Made by a program: the position numbers and the translations under genes. Shown here piece by piece: positions 47,675-55,580 of a DNA stretch of 64,000 nt (position 1 is its first letter; each line of letters begins with the position of its first letter). Origin of the DNA: Lacticaseibacillus hegangensis (lineage in GTDB: Bacteria; Bacillota; Bacilli; Lactobacillales; Lactobacillaceae). The notes beneath the pieces are model-generated. The model searched no databases, was not told where the DNA came from, and saw nothing but the letters and a program-made list of their open reading frames with translations. The stretch covers positions 87,857-151,856 of the forward strand of contig NZ_RHOL01000001.1 in the NCBI RefSeq assembly GCF_003946465.1, written 5' to 3'.

Positions 47675-47695
47675 CAGTACCAGTGCAGTACCAGT
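47675..47695. repeat. Tandem CAGTACCAGT repeats, candidate integrase arm sites
   Basis: Two copies of CAGTACCAGT with an 11-bp period lie between the tRNA and the integrase gene; a related CAGTACCACT is at 57760-57769 inside the right end. Position and spacing suit arm-type binding sites of the integrase N-terminal domain (inference). Confidence 0.5.
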
Positions 47696-47762
47696 TCGAA
47701 AAATCAGACCGCCGTTCTTGGCGGCAAACGTGTTCGGAATTTCATGTGCTCAAACCTTTCTC

Positions 47763-48881
47763 TTAGAAGAATTTATCGAGGGCATCAGCTGTTTCGCGTT
47801 GCTTGTTGGGGAAAAGATGCCCGTAAGTGTCAATCGTTGTGACGATGCTGGCATGCCCCAGTCGTTCCTTTATGATCGTGTACTCTGTTTCTTGATCGAT
47901 CAGCAAGGCGACGTGTGAGTGCCGGAAATCGTGAATCCGAATCTGCTTCATCGTGGGATCACGCTTGCAGATACGTTTGTAGCGCATGCGGATCGTGTGC
48001 TTGTTGCGGCGTATCAGCGTTGCTTGGAACATCGGCGTATCTTCGCTCCAGTCAAGGGCTAAGTCGTGCTTAAACAGTTCCTGTTGCTGTTCACGCCATT
48101 GCAGAAGCAAGGCGATCATGCCTTGGTTGAGGCTGATGCGGCGGTTGCTGGCCTTAGACTTTGGTGGCGTAATGATATCCACGCCGCCGCGTCGGAACAC
48201 AGATTTGCTGACAGTCAGCTCTTTGCGTTTGAAGTCGAGATCCGACCAGTCTAGCGCGCAAAGTTCGCCGACCCGCAGGCCAGAGAAGAACAGTAGTGAG
48301 AACAACACATACCAGTCGAATTCCTCTGGCAGGTGAATCAGCTCGGTAAACGCGTGAAATTCATCAGGCGTGTAGAATTCCATTTTCTTGCGTTCGATTT
48401 TGAGCTTCTTTACGCCAATACAAGGATTTTCGACAATCACTTTCTCCTCAACGGCAACGTCGAGAATCAGCTTCAACTCAATCAAGGTCTTGTTGTTGGT
48501 GTTGTTGCTCAAATCGCGTTCTTCGGTGAGCCATTCTTGAAAGTCGCGTATATGCTCGCTAGTCAGGCGCTTAATATCGGCATTGACGAAGAATGTCTGG
48601 ATATAGCGCTTGTACACGGCGCGTTGTGACTGCAAGTAGGACGGCTTAATATGGATCTTAACGCGGTTCACGTACCGCTCGAATAACTCGTCGAAGGTGA
48701 CTGTTTCTTGATTGAACAGTCGGTCGACGCTAGTGCGCATCATCTCCTTTTCAACTTCGCGGGCAGCCGCCATTGAATGAATGCCTTGTTTCTTTTTGCG
48801 GCGGCGCCTGCCGGTGACGGGATCAGTGCCAAACGAGACACTGACAACATAGGTGCCATTAGGTGCTTGGGTAATGCTCAT
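47763..48881 (-). CDS. int: Tyrosine recombinase integrase
   Basis: 372 aa. N-terminal arm-binding region rich in Arg/Lys (TGRRRRKKKQG), SAM-like core-binding domain (about 75-160), catalytic domain with Arg in SGLRVGELCAL, HxxR in HDFRHSHVALL, and nucleophile Tyr in TTIDTYGHLF. Start ATG 48881 (GGAGG upstream); the longer frame lacks a ribosome site. It reads towards attL, the usual place in elements that insert in tRNA genes. Confidence 0.95.
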   Translation of the reverse strand: MSITQAPNGTYVVSVSFGTDPVTGRRRRKKKQGIHSMAAAREVEKEMMRTSVDRLFNQETVTFDELFERYVNRVKIHIKPSYLQSQRAVYKRYIQTFFVNADIKRLTSEHIRDFQEWLTEERDLSNNTNNKTLIELKLILDVAVEEKVIVENPCIGVKKLKIERKKMEFYTPDEFHAFTELIHLPEEFDWYVLFSLLFFSGLRVGELCALDWSDLDFKRKELTVSKSVFRRGGVDIITPPKSKASNRRISLNQGMIALLLQWREQQQELFKHDLALDWSEDTPMFQATLIRRNKHTIRMRYKRICKRDPTMKQIRIHDFRHSHVALLIDQETEYTIIKERLGHASIVTTIDTYGHLFPNKQRETADALDKFF

Positions 48882-48973
48882 TTCATACCTCCAAATAATT
48901 GAAGGCACGCTTGCTTTGGTCGTTGACCATGATATACTTGGCTTGTCTAGGGCAAAGTATCGGGTGCGTGCAA

Positions 48974-50206
48974 TCACGTCCATTCGTTGCTTTGTTTTTT
49001 TTCGTCTTCATGTTGCTCTTGTTCAAATACCTCCTTGAGTAACGTCTTCTGTTGCGGCGATAATTCAGCCTCGTTAATCATATCCGCGATCATGTCAGTA
49101 CCATTGAGTGAATCGACTTGCTGAACCATTTTCAGACTGGGCGCGACTTGCTTGGTTAGCCAGTTCAGCACGCTGTCCATCGTGATTGGTTCTGGCCGCA
49201 TTGCTAGTTTCAAGCGATTACGGTTATCGCCGATAAAAGTTTGCCAGTCTGGATCTAGTGGACAATCGGCTAATTTCTTTGAGCCTTGTGGCGTTACGAC
49301 CCGCAAGTAATGGTTGATGATCCCGAAGACGACCGTTTCGGCGTCTTTGCAGGCCAGCAGTTCCTTCATGGCTTTTTGAGCACGCTGGTCGCGAAGTCGG
49401 ACTTCAAACCGGTTGAGGATTGGAGAATCCTCTGGATAGTCGATTTTGTTTTTGAAATATTGCTCGATGTCCTTTTGATAGCCAATCATTTGCACCAAAC
49501 TTTGCGGTGAACCGAATTGAACGGTTTTTCCGACGCGGCCTTTCTTAATGGTTTCGATTGCGCCTTTACTCTTGAACAAGCTCACTAGTTCTTCTTTTTC
49601 GACTTTTTGAATCAGGTGGGGAATGTCGATAATCCCGACGGTATCATTGATGGCGAAGTCAACCCGTTTGTAGATCCCAGTTAGGTCATCGCAGGCCTGA
49701 AAAAAGTCGAACCAAGTCAGCCCATCTCGGACAAGTACCGCCTCTAGTTGACGGCAACCAGAGCCGTGCATCTCAATCATTGTTCCCAGATAGGCATTCG
49801 GGCCGCCCACGCGGGTACTCATGATTGAAATATCGCCACGCTGAATCGTGTAGTCGAACCCATAAAATGCCTTTTCAGTTAAGGAGAAGAAGTCCCTGTT
49901 CATTGGAAACAGCTTCTTGAACACATACTCGGCGTCTTGCGTATTGAACCGCACCCGCACGTAATCGACTAAGATAAACATCGAATCACGATTGGTCAGG
50001 CCAAGGAGCGCGTGGCCTAGGCGTCGTTGCATTTCTTCTGTCAGTGCAGCGCGCCCATTTAACAGCCGATTGACATAGGAGCGCGTCATGCCTAATTGCG
50101 CCGCAAGTTGCGTTTGACTGATACCGGCATCAGTCATCTGTTGGCGAAATTCCACCAACCAGCCGTGTCCAGTATGATCACGGCCATTCATCATTGTTTT
50201 GTCCAT
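48974..50206 (-). CDS. MobT-like relaxase / replication initiation factor with N-terminal HTH
   Basis: 410 aa. Residues about 15-70 form an XRE-type HTH (ISQTQLAAQLGMTRSYVNRLLNG). The rest is a Rep_trans (PF02486-like) domain, recognised by YTIQRGDISIMSTRVGGPNAYLGTMIEMHGSGCRQLEA and the metal/DNA-binding DFAINDTVGIIDIPHLI. Relatives are relaxases of Tn916 (Orf20) and ICEBs1 (NicK), which nick oriT and can drive rolling-circle replication. GAGGTGAG precedes the ATG. The candidate oriT lies about 110 bases upstream. Confidence 0.88.
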   Translation of the reverse strand: MDKTMMNGRDHTGHGWLVEFRQQMTDAGISQTQLAAQLGMTRSYVNRLLNGRAALTEEMQRRLGHALLGLTNRDSMFILVDYVRVRFNTQDAEYVFKKLFPMNRDFFSLTEKAFYGFDYTIQRGDISIMSTRVGGPNAYLGTMIEMHGSGCRQLEAVLVRDGLTWFDFFQACDDLTGIYKRVDFAINDTVGIIDIPHLIQKVEKEELVSLFKSKGAIETIKKGRVGKTVQFGSPQSLVQMIGYQKDIEQYFKNKIDYPEDSPILNRFEVRLRDQRAQKAMKELLACKDAETVVFGIINHYLRVVTPQGSKKLADCPLDPDWQTFIGDNRNRLKLAMRPEPITMDSVLNWLTKQVAPSLKMVQQVDSLNGTDMIADMINEAELSPQQKTLLKEVFEQEQHEDEKKQSNEWT

Positions 50207-50317
50207 TGCTCACCTCGTGTGCTCTGAGTTCGCCGTCTGCGAACAGCCGATTGCCGTGCGTAGCGGTGAATCGCTTGTGTTTTCTGCCTCGTTTCGGATT
50301 GTTGTTGTCATTTTGTG

Positions 50318-50340
50318 CCCCCCTGTTAGAATACGGGGGC
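50318..50340 (-). other. Candidate oriT nic region
   Basis: Read on the minus strand: CCCCCGTATTCTAACAGGGGG, an inverted repeat of five C/G pairs around an AT-rich centre. From memory, the Tn916/ICEBs1 oriT family has a palindrome ending CTAACAGGGGG, cut by MobT/NicK-type relaxases. Its place just ahead of the relaxase gene and the relaxase type agree. Confidence 0.75.
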
Positions 50341-50344
50341 TTGG

Positions 50345-50416
50345 GCGGCCGGCTAACGCCGACCGCCGCCGCTAGCGCTAGCGGCTTTCGCGCTGCACGC
50401 CGCGCGCGGCGGCGTG
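50345..50416. repeat. Cluster of GC-rich hairpins next to oriT
   Basis: Three consecutive inverted repeats: GGCGG-CGGC/GCCG-CCGCC (50345-50368), the perfect palindrome CCGCTAGCGCTAGCGG (50369-50384), and CACGCCGC/GGCGGCGTG (50396-50416). They form an isolated GC-rich patch in an otherwise AT-rich element, consistent with a structured transfer or single-strand origin. Confidence 0.65.
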
Positions 50417-50419
50417 GTG

Positions 50420-50620
50420 TTACGTGACCATTGCCAGATCTTCAAATGGATTGAAGCCTAACAGACTGACGATGGCGTGGAGTGGGACTTGGCCGCACTT
50501 GCGGTTTGCATAGAAGCAATGACCGTCTGCAACCAGGTTCAGCTTGCATTGATGGATAATCTGTCCGGCTTTGTAACCGGAAAATCCTAGCTGCATGAGC
50601 ATGTTCTTATCGACTAACAT
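50420..50620 (-). CDS. DUF3173 family protein
   Basis: 66 aa: begins MLVDKNMLMQLGFSGYKAGQIIHQ and contains FYANRKCGQVPLHAIVSLLG. DUF3173 proteins are typical of integrative elements next to integrases and relaxases and may act as recombination directionality factors (inference from position and size). GAGGTGAT ribosome site. Confidence 0.8.
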   Translation of the reverse strand: MLVDKNMLMQLGFSGYKAGQIIHQCKLNLVADGHCFYANRKCGQVPLHAIVSLLGFNPFEDLAMVT

Positions 50621-50679
50621 ATAATCACCTCTTTTGGTTTGAATTTAACAGGTATGGGTTTATAATCTGCTATGGTTGT

Positions 50680-50708
50680 ATCATACCATCCTCGAAGAAA
50701 CTTATCAA
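50680..50708 (-). promoter_or_regulatory. Leftward promoter of DUF3173-mobT
   Basis: Minus-strand -35 TTGATA, 17-bp spacer, -10 TATGAT. Back to back with the XRE promoter. Confidence 0.8.
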
Positions 50709-50750
50709 CCTTTTTGGGTAAGTTACAAACAGGTTTCGTTTAATTATTCC

Positions 50751-50779
50751 TTGACACTTTCAATGGGTTTCATTAAGCT
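50751..50779 (+). promoter_or_regulatory. Rightward promoter of the XRE regulator
   Basis: -35 TTGACA, 17-bp spacer, -10 TAAGCT. The divergent arrangement suggests the XRE protein controls both transcripts. Confidence 0.75.
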
Positions 50780-50812
50780 TCAAGTAAGGCTACAAAAAGG
50801 AGAAATCAACTC

Positions 50813-51331
50813 ATGTTCGGAAAAAGTGAAGAAGGTATCGACAAGAAGCTCGCTAGAAATATTAAGCGTATTCGTATGGAACGCGGCATGACGCAAAAAG
50901 ACCTTGCTGATGCAATGGGTAGCATTGAGCAAAGCGTGTCTAAGTTTGAGCGGGCAATTTCGGCACCGTCTGCCAAAGCGATTATGCAGCTGTGTGAGGC
51001 GTTGCAAGTGACGCCTAACGACTTGTATCTCAACGATGCCGACTGGCGCAGCTGGCAGTCAGAGAAACTTGAACACCAAGACCATTCTGTTAACGGTTTG
51101 GTCGATCACGTCGAAATGGTTCAAAAGATGTTTGCGGAAGCAGAAATTGCCCGAAAATCCGGAGATAAGAAACTGGAACGTGCAACTTTGGATCAAATCA
51201 TCCAGATGTACATGTGGACCAATGATCATTTCCGTGAAGTCGCGCACTTACTTGATCGGCGCTATGTGACCGAGTACCTCGACAAGATGGAAAAGGAAAC
51301 TCGTGAATCGATCATCGACAGTCAAAAATAG
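50813..51331 (+). CDS. XRE family transcriptional regulator
   Basis: 172 aa. HTH_3 domain at about residues 13-68 (IKRIRMERGMTQKDLADAMGSIEQSVSKFERAIS), then a helical C-terminal region of about 100 residues without a recognised domain. Divergent from DUF3173-mobT, so a likely controller of excision and mobilization. AAAGGAG ten bases upstream. Confidence 0.87.
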   Translation: MFGKSEEGIDKKLARNIKRIRMERGMTQKDLADAMGSIEQSVSKFERAISAPSAKAIMQLCEALQVTPNDLYLNDADWRSWQSEKLEHQDHSVNGLVDHVEMVQKMFAEAEIARKSGDKKLERATLDQIIQMYMWTNDHFREVAHLLDRRYVTEYLDKMEKETRESIIDSQK

Positions 51332-51384
51332 CACTCTTGAGATTTCCAGTATATAATCTGATTTGCTATAACACGGTCACATAT

Positions 51385-51413
51385 TTGTTAATCGGTTCAA
51401 TATATGGTACAAT
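51385..51413 (+). promoter_or_regulatory. Promoter of the toxin-antitoxin pair
   Basis: -35 TTGTTA, 17-bp spacer, -10 TACAAT. The -10 ends six bases before the toxin ATG, so the transcript probably starts at or next to the start codon. Confidence 0.7.
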
Positions 51414-51419
51414 CTAATT

Positions 51420-51791
51420 ATGGAAAAGCCAAAGTTTAGACCTTACAAGCGGCCGAACGGCCACATGGAATTCATTGAATTTCTTGACTCGCTGCCCCTC
51501 AAGGAACGAGCAAAATTACAGTTAGCCATCCATACTACGGAAGAACTCGGCTTACAAGAAGCAGCTCAACGGTTGCTGGTCAAGAAACTCACAACCAATT
51601 TATATGAGTTGCGTTCGCGGCAAGGAAAAACCTATCAGCGCGGTTTGTATTTTCACGTATCTGGCAGTGATTATGTCATCACCCACGGCTTCTCGAAGAA
51701 GACAAACAAGACGCCACAGCGAGAAATTGATCATGCAATCGACCTACGAGCTGAGTTTTATCAAACCTACAAGGAGGAAGACGACAAATGA
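51420..51791 (+). CDS. higB: Type II toxin, RelE/HigB (Gp49-like) family
   Basis: 123 aa. Contains the Gp49/HigB pattern: EFLDSLPLKERAKL, VKKLTTNLYELRSRQGKTYQRGLYF, and VITHGFSKKTNKTPQREIDHAI with Lys, Arg and His typical of RelE-like mRNA interferases. Toxin-first order with an ATGA overlap to the antitoxin gene, as in HigBA systems. No ribosome site upstream of its ATG; see the promoter entry. Confidence 0.88.
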   Translation: MEKPKFRPYKRPNGHMEFIEFLDSLPLKERAKLQLAIHTTEELGLQEAAQRLLVKKLTTNLYELRSRQGKTYQRGLYFHVSGSDYVITHGFSKKTNKTPQREIDHAIDLRAEFYQTYKEEDDK

Positions 51792-52108
51792 GTAAAGACA
51801 TGCACGAATTCACGATGGAACACACCGGTGATCTCGACGCCTACTTCGCGGAAATGATGAAAGATTCCTCGTACCGTGAAGTCTACAATGAAGAAAAAAA
51901 CAAAATGGCAAGTGCAATGGCGCTGCTCGAAGCGCGCGAGGAAGCTGGTTTATCCCAACAGAAGCTGGCGGACAAGTCCGGTGTTCCTAAGACAACAATC
52001 GTTCGTATTGAAAATGGTAACAACACTTCCATCGATACGTTAACCAAGCTTGCCAATGCGCTGGGTCGTCCGCTCAACCTGACGATTGGCCCAGCGAGCA
52101 TGGCATAA
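51788..52108 (+). CDS. higA: Antitoxin, HigA-like XRE family
   Basis: 106 aa. An N-terminal toxin-binding segment is followed by an HTH at about 52-100 (AGLSQQKLADKSGVPKTTIVRIENG, then TLTKLANALGRPLNLTI). The ribosome site AAGGAGG lies in the toxin gene's end. It should neutralise the toxin and repress the shared promoter. Confidence 0.9.
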   Translation: MSKDMHEFTMEHTGDLDAYFAEMMKDSSYREVYNEEKNKMASAMALLEAREEAGLSQQKLADKSGVPKTTIVRIENGNNTSIDTLTKLANALGRPLNLTIGPASMA

Positions 52109-52125
52109 AATCTAGTTTAATTTGA

Positions 52126-52288
52126 TTGACGGCACCAACGTCATAAACTTACGATTACGGCGTCCCTGTTTGGCAGACGCTTGAGGCCAGGGATTAGGAG
52201 AGATGGTAAAACCATCTTGAGCATTCGCTGGTTTTTTTGCGCAGACAGTTCATCAGCAACATCAAACCAGAGTATTGGGGTATGGAAA
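52126..52288 (+). promoter_or_regulatory. Leader of the MmeI-like gene
   Basis: A possible promoter TTGACG-18-TACGAT (52126-52155) precedes about 130 bases of noncoding leader. It holds the pairings CCCTG/CAGGG and AGATGGT/ACCATCT, followed by GGTTTTTTT, a shape that could act as a weak terminator or attenuator. No gene seen. Confidence 0.4.
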
Positions 52289-55105
52289 ATGGAAAAGAAT
52301 GCATTATTACAGCGGGCACTAACGTTTCAAAAGAACTGGCTTCCCTTAGTGGAACAGGGACATGTGACCGAACGGCAGCATGATCGTGAATTTATGGCCG
52401 ATTTTTATGAGGTTTTTGGAATCTCACGTTCCGTTAGTCGTGCTGGATATGAATGGCGAGTAAAAATTGACGGACACGATAAGCGGATTGACTCGCTACT
52501 ACCAAAACTGCTGATTATTGAAATGGAATCTCAAGGCGTGAAGATTGTCGACAATCCTAATGCTGGATACGAACAAGCAGCCCACTATGCATACGCGCTC
52601 GACGATGCGAACAAGCCCAAGTACATTTTGGCGTGTGATTTTGAACACTTTTATTTACGTGATCCAGCGACAAAGGATGTTTGGACGACGACACTGCAAG
52701 ACTTTGTCAAAGACATTGATGAGTTCTCATTCCTGCTTGGCTATGAACAGAAGCTGCAAGAAGACCAAGCTGTCGTCAATGCAAAAGCCGCTGGTAAAAT
52801 CTCAACAATCTACAGGCATATCTTGGATGTTGGAGTTCAGCCTAACGCGGCTAGTCTGCTGATGACTCGAATTGTTTTCTGCCTCTTTGCTGACGATACC
52901 AGCATCTTTGAACGTAACGGTGTCTTTCAGGAATTTTTAGAGAACACAGCCGAAGACGGTAGCGATTTGCTATCGAAGTTGACGGTATTATTCCGCCAGC
53001 TTAATACTAGTGACCACGATTGGATTGGCCAGAAGCGTGAGTTTGGATACATCAATGGTGGTTTGTTTGCGTTAGACATTGCTAAATTCACAACTGATTT
53101 AGGACTTACATTTAACGCAGATGTTCGTCAATCGCTGATTGATGCCTCGCATCAAGACTGGTCAGTTATTAGCCCTGTTATCTTTGGCTCAATGTTTGAG
53201 GGTGCATTGGATCCAGAGAAACGACATGACCTAGGCGCACACTTTACCTCGGAGAAGAATATTCTTAAGGTTATCGACTCATTGTTCATGGACGATCTCC
53301 GACATGAGTTTGATGTAGCCCGCCACACATCTAACGCGGGTGGCGCACGAACTAAGGCATTGAATCGGCTACACTCAAAAATTCTCGACCTAAAGTTCTT
53401 GGATCCAGCCTGTGGATCAGGTAACTTTCTAATCGTTGCATACCGTGAACTAAGACGACTTGAACATGAAATTCTTGACGCACTAATCAAGGATCAGGTT
53501 CAAGGTGGTATGCAGCTATCATTTGACTTTGTCACAACGAACATAAAAGTCGAAGTAAGCCAGTTTTATGGTATTGAAATTCAAGCTTACGCCGTTTCTA
53601 TTGCCAGAGTTGGAATGTGGTTGATGGATCATCTCATGAATGTTGAAGCGAGTGAACTTTTTGGAGAACTAGTACGCCGCATACCGCTTCATGCCGGTGC
53701 CAACATCATTAGGGCCGATTCTTTAACCAATGATTGGTTTGAAGTATTCTCACAAAAAGGTATAGAGCTTCACATGAAGCCACTCTACCCTAATGAGTTG
53801 GACTTTATTTTTGGTAATCCTCCGTTCCTCGGCTATACTCTTGAGTCAGCTGATCAGAAAAAGTCACACGAAGTCGCAACTAAATCTATTAAAGGGTACA
53901 AAAAGCTTGATTTTGCAAGTGGCTGGTTTATTAAGTCCGCATCAGCAATGCAAGCTAACCCTAATATTCAAGCAGCATTGGTTGCGACAAATTCAATTAG
54001 TCAAGGCGAACAAGCCACAATCTTGTGGAAAGCATTATTCGCACAAGGAATTAACATCAATTTTGCTCATCAAACTTTCAAATGGGATAACAATGGTGCT
54101 GCGGTGCATGTTGTTATCATCGGATTTAGGAAGTCAACAGTAGATGATTCACATCTGTTCACTTATGAATCTATCAATTCGGATCCAGTCGAGAAAATAG
54201 TTCCACACATTAATCAGTATCTGCTCAACCTTCCTCAAACAATCATCGAGGCTAGTAGGATTCAGCTATCTGGTCTCCCAGAGATGACGAAAGGTAGTTC
54301 ACCCACTGATGATGGAAATTTTATTATAACTCAGGAAGAAGAACAACAACTTACTCAAGTGTGTGCGGATAGCTCTCGCTATATTTTTGACTACTACGGT
54401 GCTAAGGATTTTTTGCACAACACACCGCGGCGAATTCTGTACCTCAAAGGTGCACCTCTCTCGGTTCTTGCGACTCCACTAATTAAATCTAGGCTGGAAC
54501 GAATTAGAGAGTTTCGGAAGAAAAGCTCTAAAAAAAGCACAATAGCTTTGTCAAACTACCCGGCTCAATTTGATGAAGACAGAGTTGACCTTGGGCCACT
54601 TATGGCAATTCCCCGTGTTTCTTCAATACAAAGAGAGTATGTTCCCATGGGTTATTTTACAGGCAACGTCATCATGGCAGATGCCACTTTTCAACTACCC
54701 AATGCTAGTCTAGCAATATTTGCGTTGCTGGAATCCAAAATGCATACAGCGTGGCTTCGGATGGTTGGAGGAAGATTAAAGAGTGATTTTCGGTATTCGA
54801 ACACGTTGGTTTATAATACGTTTCCAATACCGCCACTTAATGCTCATGAACGAGGATATCTGGACAGATACGCACAGCTTATCTTAGCTGCTCGTGATGA
54901 GAATAGTTCAAACGAGACAAGTTTGGCCTCTCTCTACGATCCTGTTATCATGCCTGCTACTTTGAGAAAAGCACACATGAGAAATGATAAGTTCGTTGAT
55001 TCCATTTATGGATTATCGGACCCATCGGAAGAAGATCGAGTGGCCAAGCTGGTTGAGTTGTACCAGACTATATTTAGTAGTGATAAAAGCCCGATAAAAA
55101 AGTAA
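52289..55105 (+). CDS. MmeI-like type II restriction/methyltransferase protein
   Basis: 938 aa, one polypeptide in the MmeI order: N-terminal nuclease-like domain (about 1-150), helical spacer, N6-adenine methyltransferase (DPACGSGNFL, then NPPFLGY as motif IV), target recognition domain (about 670-850) and C-terminal helices (LRKAHMRNDKFVDSIYG). In MmeI the nuclease motif is D-x9-E-x-K; here it reads D-SLLPKLLII-EME, so Lys is Glu (codon at 52526-52528). It may be a methylase only, or use an E-x-E site as BamHI does. The start is uncertain because no strong ribosome site is present. Confidence 0.85.
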   Translation: MEKNALLQRALTFQKNWLPLVEQGHVTERQHDREFMADFYEVFGISRSVSRAGYEWRVKIDGHDKRIDSLLPKLLIIEMESQGVKIVDNPNAGYEQAAHYAYALDDANKPKYILACDFEHFYLRDPATKDVWTTTLQDFVKDIDEFSFLLGYEQKLQEDQAVVNAKAAGKISTIYRHILDVGVQPNAASLLMTRIVFCLFADDTSIFERNGVFQEFLENTAEDGSDLLSKLTVLFRQLNTSDHDWIGQKREFGYINGGLFALDIAKFTTDLGLTFNADVRQSLIDASHQDWSVISPVIFGSMFEGALDPEKRHDLGAHFTSEKNILKVIDSLFMDDLRHEFDVARHTSNAGGARTKALNRLHSKILDLKFLDPACGSGNFLIVAYRELRRLEHEILDALIKDQVQGGMQLSFDFVTTNIKVEVSQFYGIEIQAYAVSIARVGMWLMDHLMNVEASELFGELVRRIPLHAGANIIRADSLTNDWFEVFSQKGIELHMKPLYPNELDFIFGNPPFLGYTLESADQKKSHEVATKSIKGYKKLDFASGWFIKSASAMQANPNIQAALVATNSISQGEQATILWKALFAQGININFAHQTFKWDNNGAAVHVVIIGFRKSTVDDSHLFTYESINSDPVEKIVPHINQYLLNLPQTIIEASRIQLSGLPEMTKGSSPTDDGNFIITQEEEQQLTQVCADSSRYIFDYYGAKDFLHNTPRRILYLKGAPLSVLATPLIKSRLERIREFRKKSSKKSTIALSNYPAQFDEDRVDLGPLMAIPRVSSIQREYVPMGYFTGNVIMADATFQLPNASLAIFALLESKMHTAWLRMVGGRLKSDFRYSNTLVYNTFPIPPLNAHERGYLDRYAQLILAARDENSSNETSLASLYDPVIMPATLRKAHMRNDKFVDSIYGLSDPSEEDRVAKLVELYQTIFSSDKSPIKK

Positions 55106-55165
55106 TAACTGTTCCACGATAATTGTTCGAGCAAACTCAAATAAATGTTACTCCACCACAAAACG

Positions 55166-55220
55166 CACGCCCAAACCAAAATGGTAATAAGTTGCCATTT
55201 TGGTTTGGGCGTGTTATTAT
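55166..55220 (+). promoter_or_regulatory. Perfect 19-bp inverted repeat overlapping the promoter of the XRE/ImmA genes
   Basis: Arms CACGCCCAAACCAAAATGG (55166-55184) and its exact complement (55195-55213) with a 10-base loop. A promoter with -35 TTGCCA (55192-55197), 17-bp spacer and -10 TATTAT (55215-55220) runs into it, so bound repressor or cruciform would block transcription. It can also fold as an mRNA hairpin ending the upstream transcript. Confidence 0.75.
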
Positions 55221-55251
55221 TTGGTTTGTACTTGAAGAGGAGGAATTCACA

Positions 55252-55575
55252 ATGAGCACAAAACTAGGCGAGAACATACTTACCTACGCCAATGCGCTAA
55301 ATTTATCCCAGAAAGAGTTAGCTACAATGATCGGCGTAACGGACACAACCATGTCACGGTACATCAATGGTACTCGAGAGCCTAAGATTGAGGTTCTTTC
55401 AAATCTTGCGACGGCATTACGAACCACAGTTGATGAGTTGATTGGACAGCAAAACACAAATAATGACGACGATGAGTACCCTCAACTCAAGCGATTGATT
55501 GCGCGCAACAGCAAGAGCTTATCTATGGCAAAAAAAAGAGAGCTCATCAATGCGTTGCTGTCTGAGGAGGAGTGA
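55252..55575 (+). CDS. XRE family repressor (ImmR-like)
   Basis: 107 aa from ATG 55252 (AGGAGGAATTC upstream). HTH at about 8-62 (LNLSQKELATMIGVTDTTMSRYINGTREP), then an acidic linker and helical tail. It stands directly before an ImmA/IrrE protease gene, the arrangement of ImmR-ImmA in ICEBs1 and phage repressor modules, where the protease cleaves the repressor on induction. Confidence 0.87.
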   Translation: MSTKLGENILTYANALNLSQKELATMIGVTDTTMSRYINGTREPKIEVLSNLATALRTTVDELIGQQNTNNDDDEYPQLKRLIARNSKSLSMAKKRELINALLSEEE

Positions 55576-55580
55576 TCATC

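Noticed and set aside
48917..48929. Short palindrome TGGTCGTTGACCA upstream of the integrase gene
   Set aside because: Could be an operator, but arms of only five or six bases in a short spacer are weak evidence and no promoter pair fits cleanly beside it.
53793..54143. Alternative-frame open stretch within the MmeI-like gene
   Set aside because: The main frame continues through it with motif IV NPPF; no sign of a frameshift.
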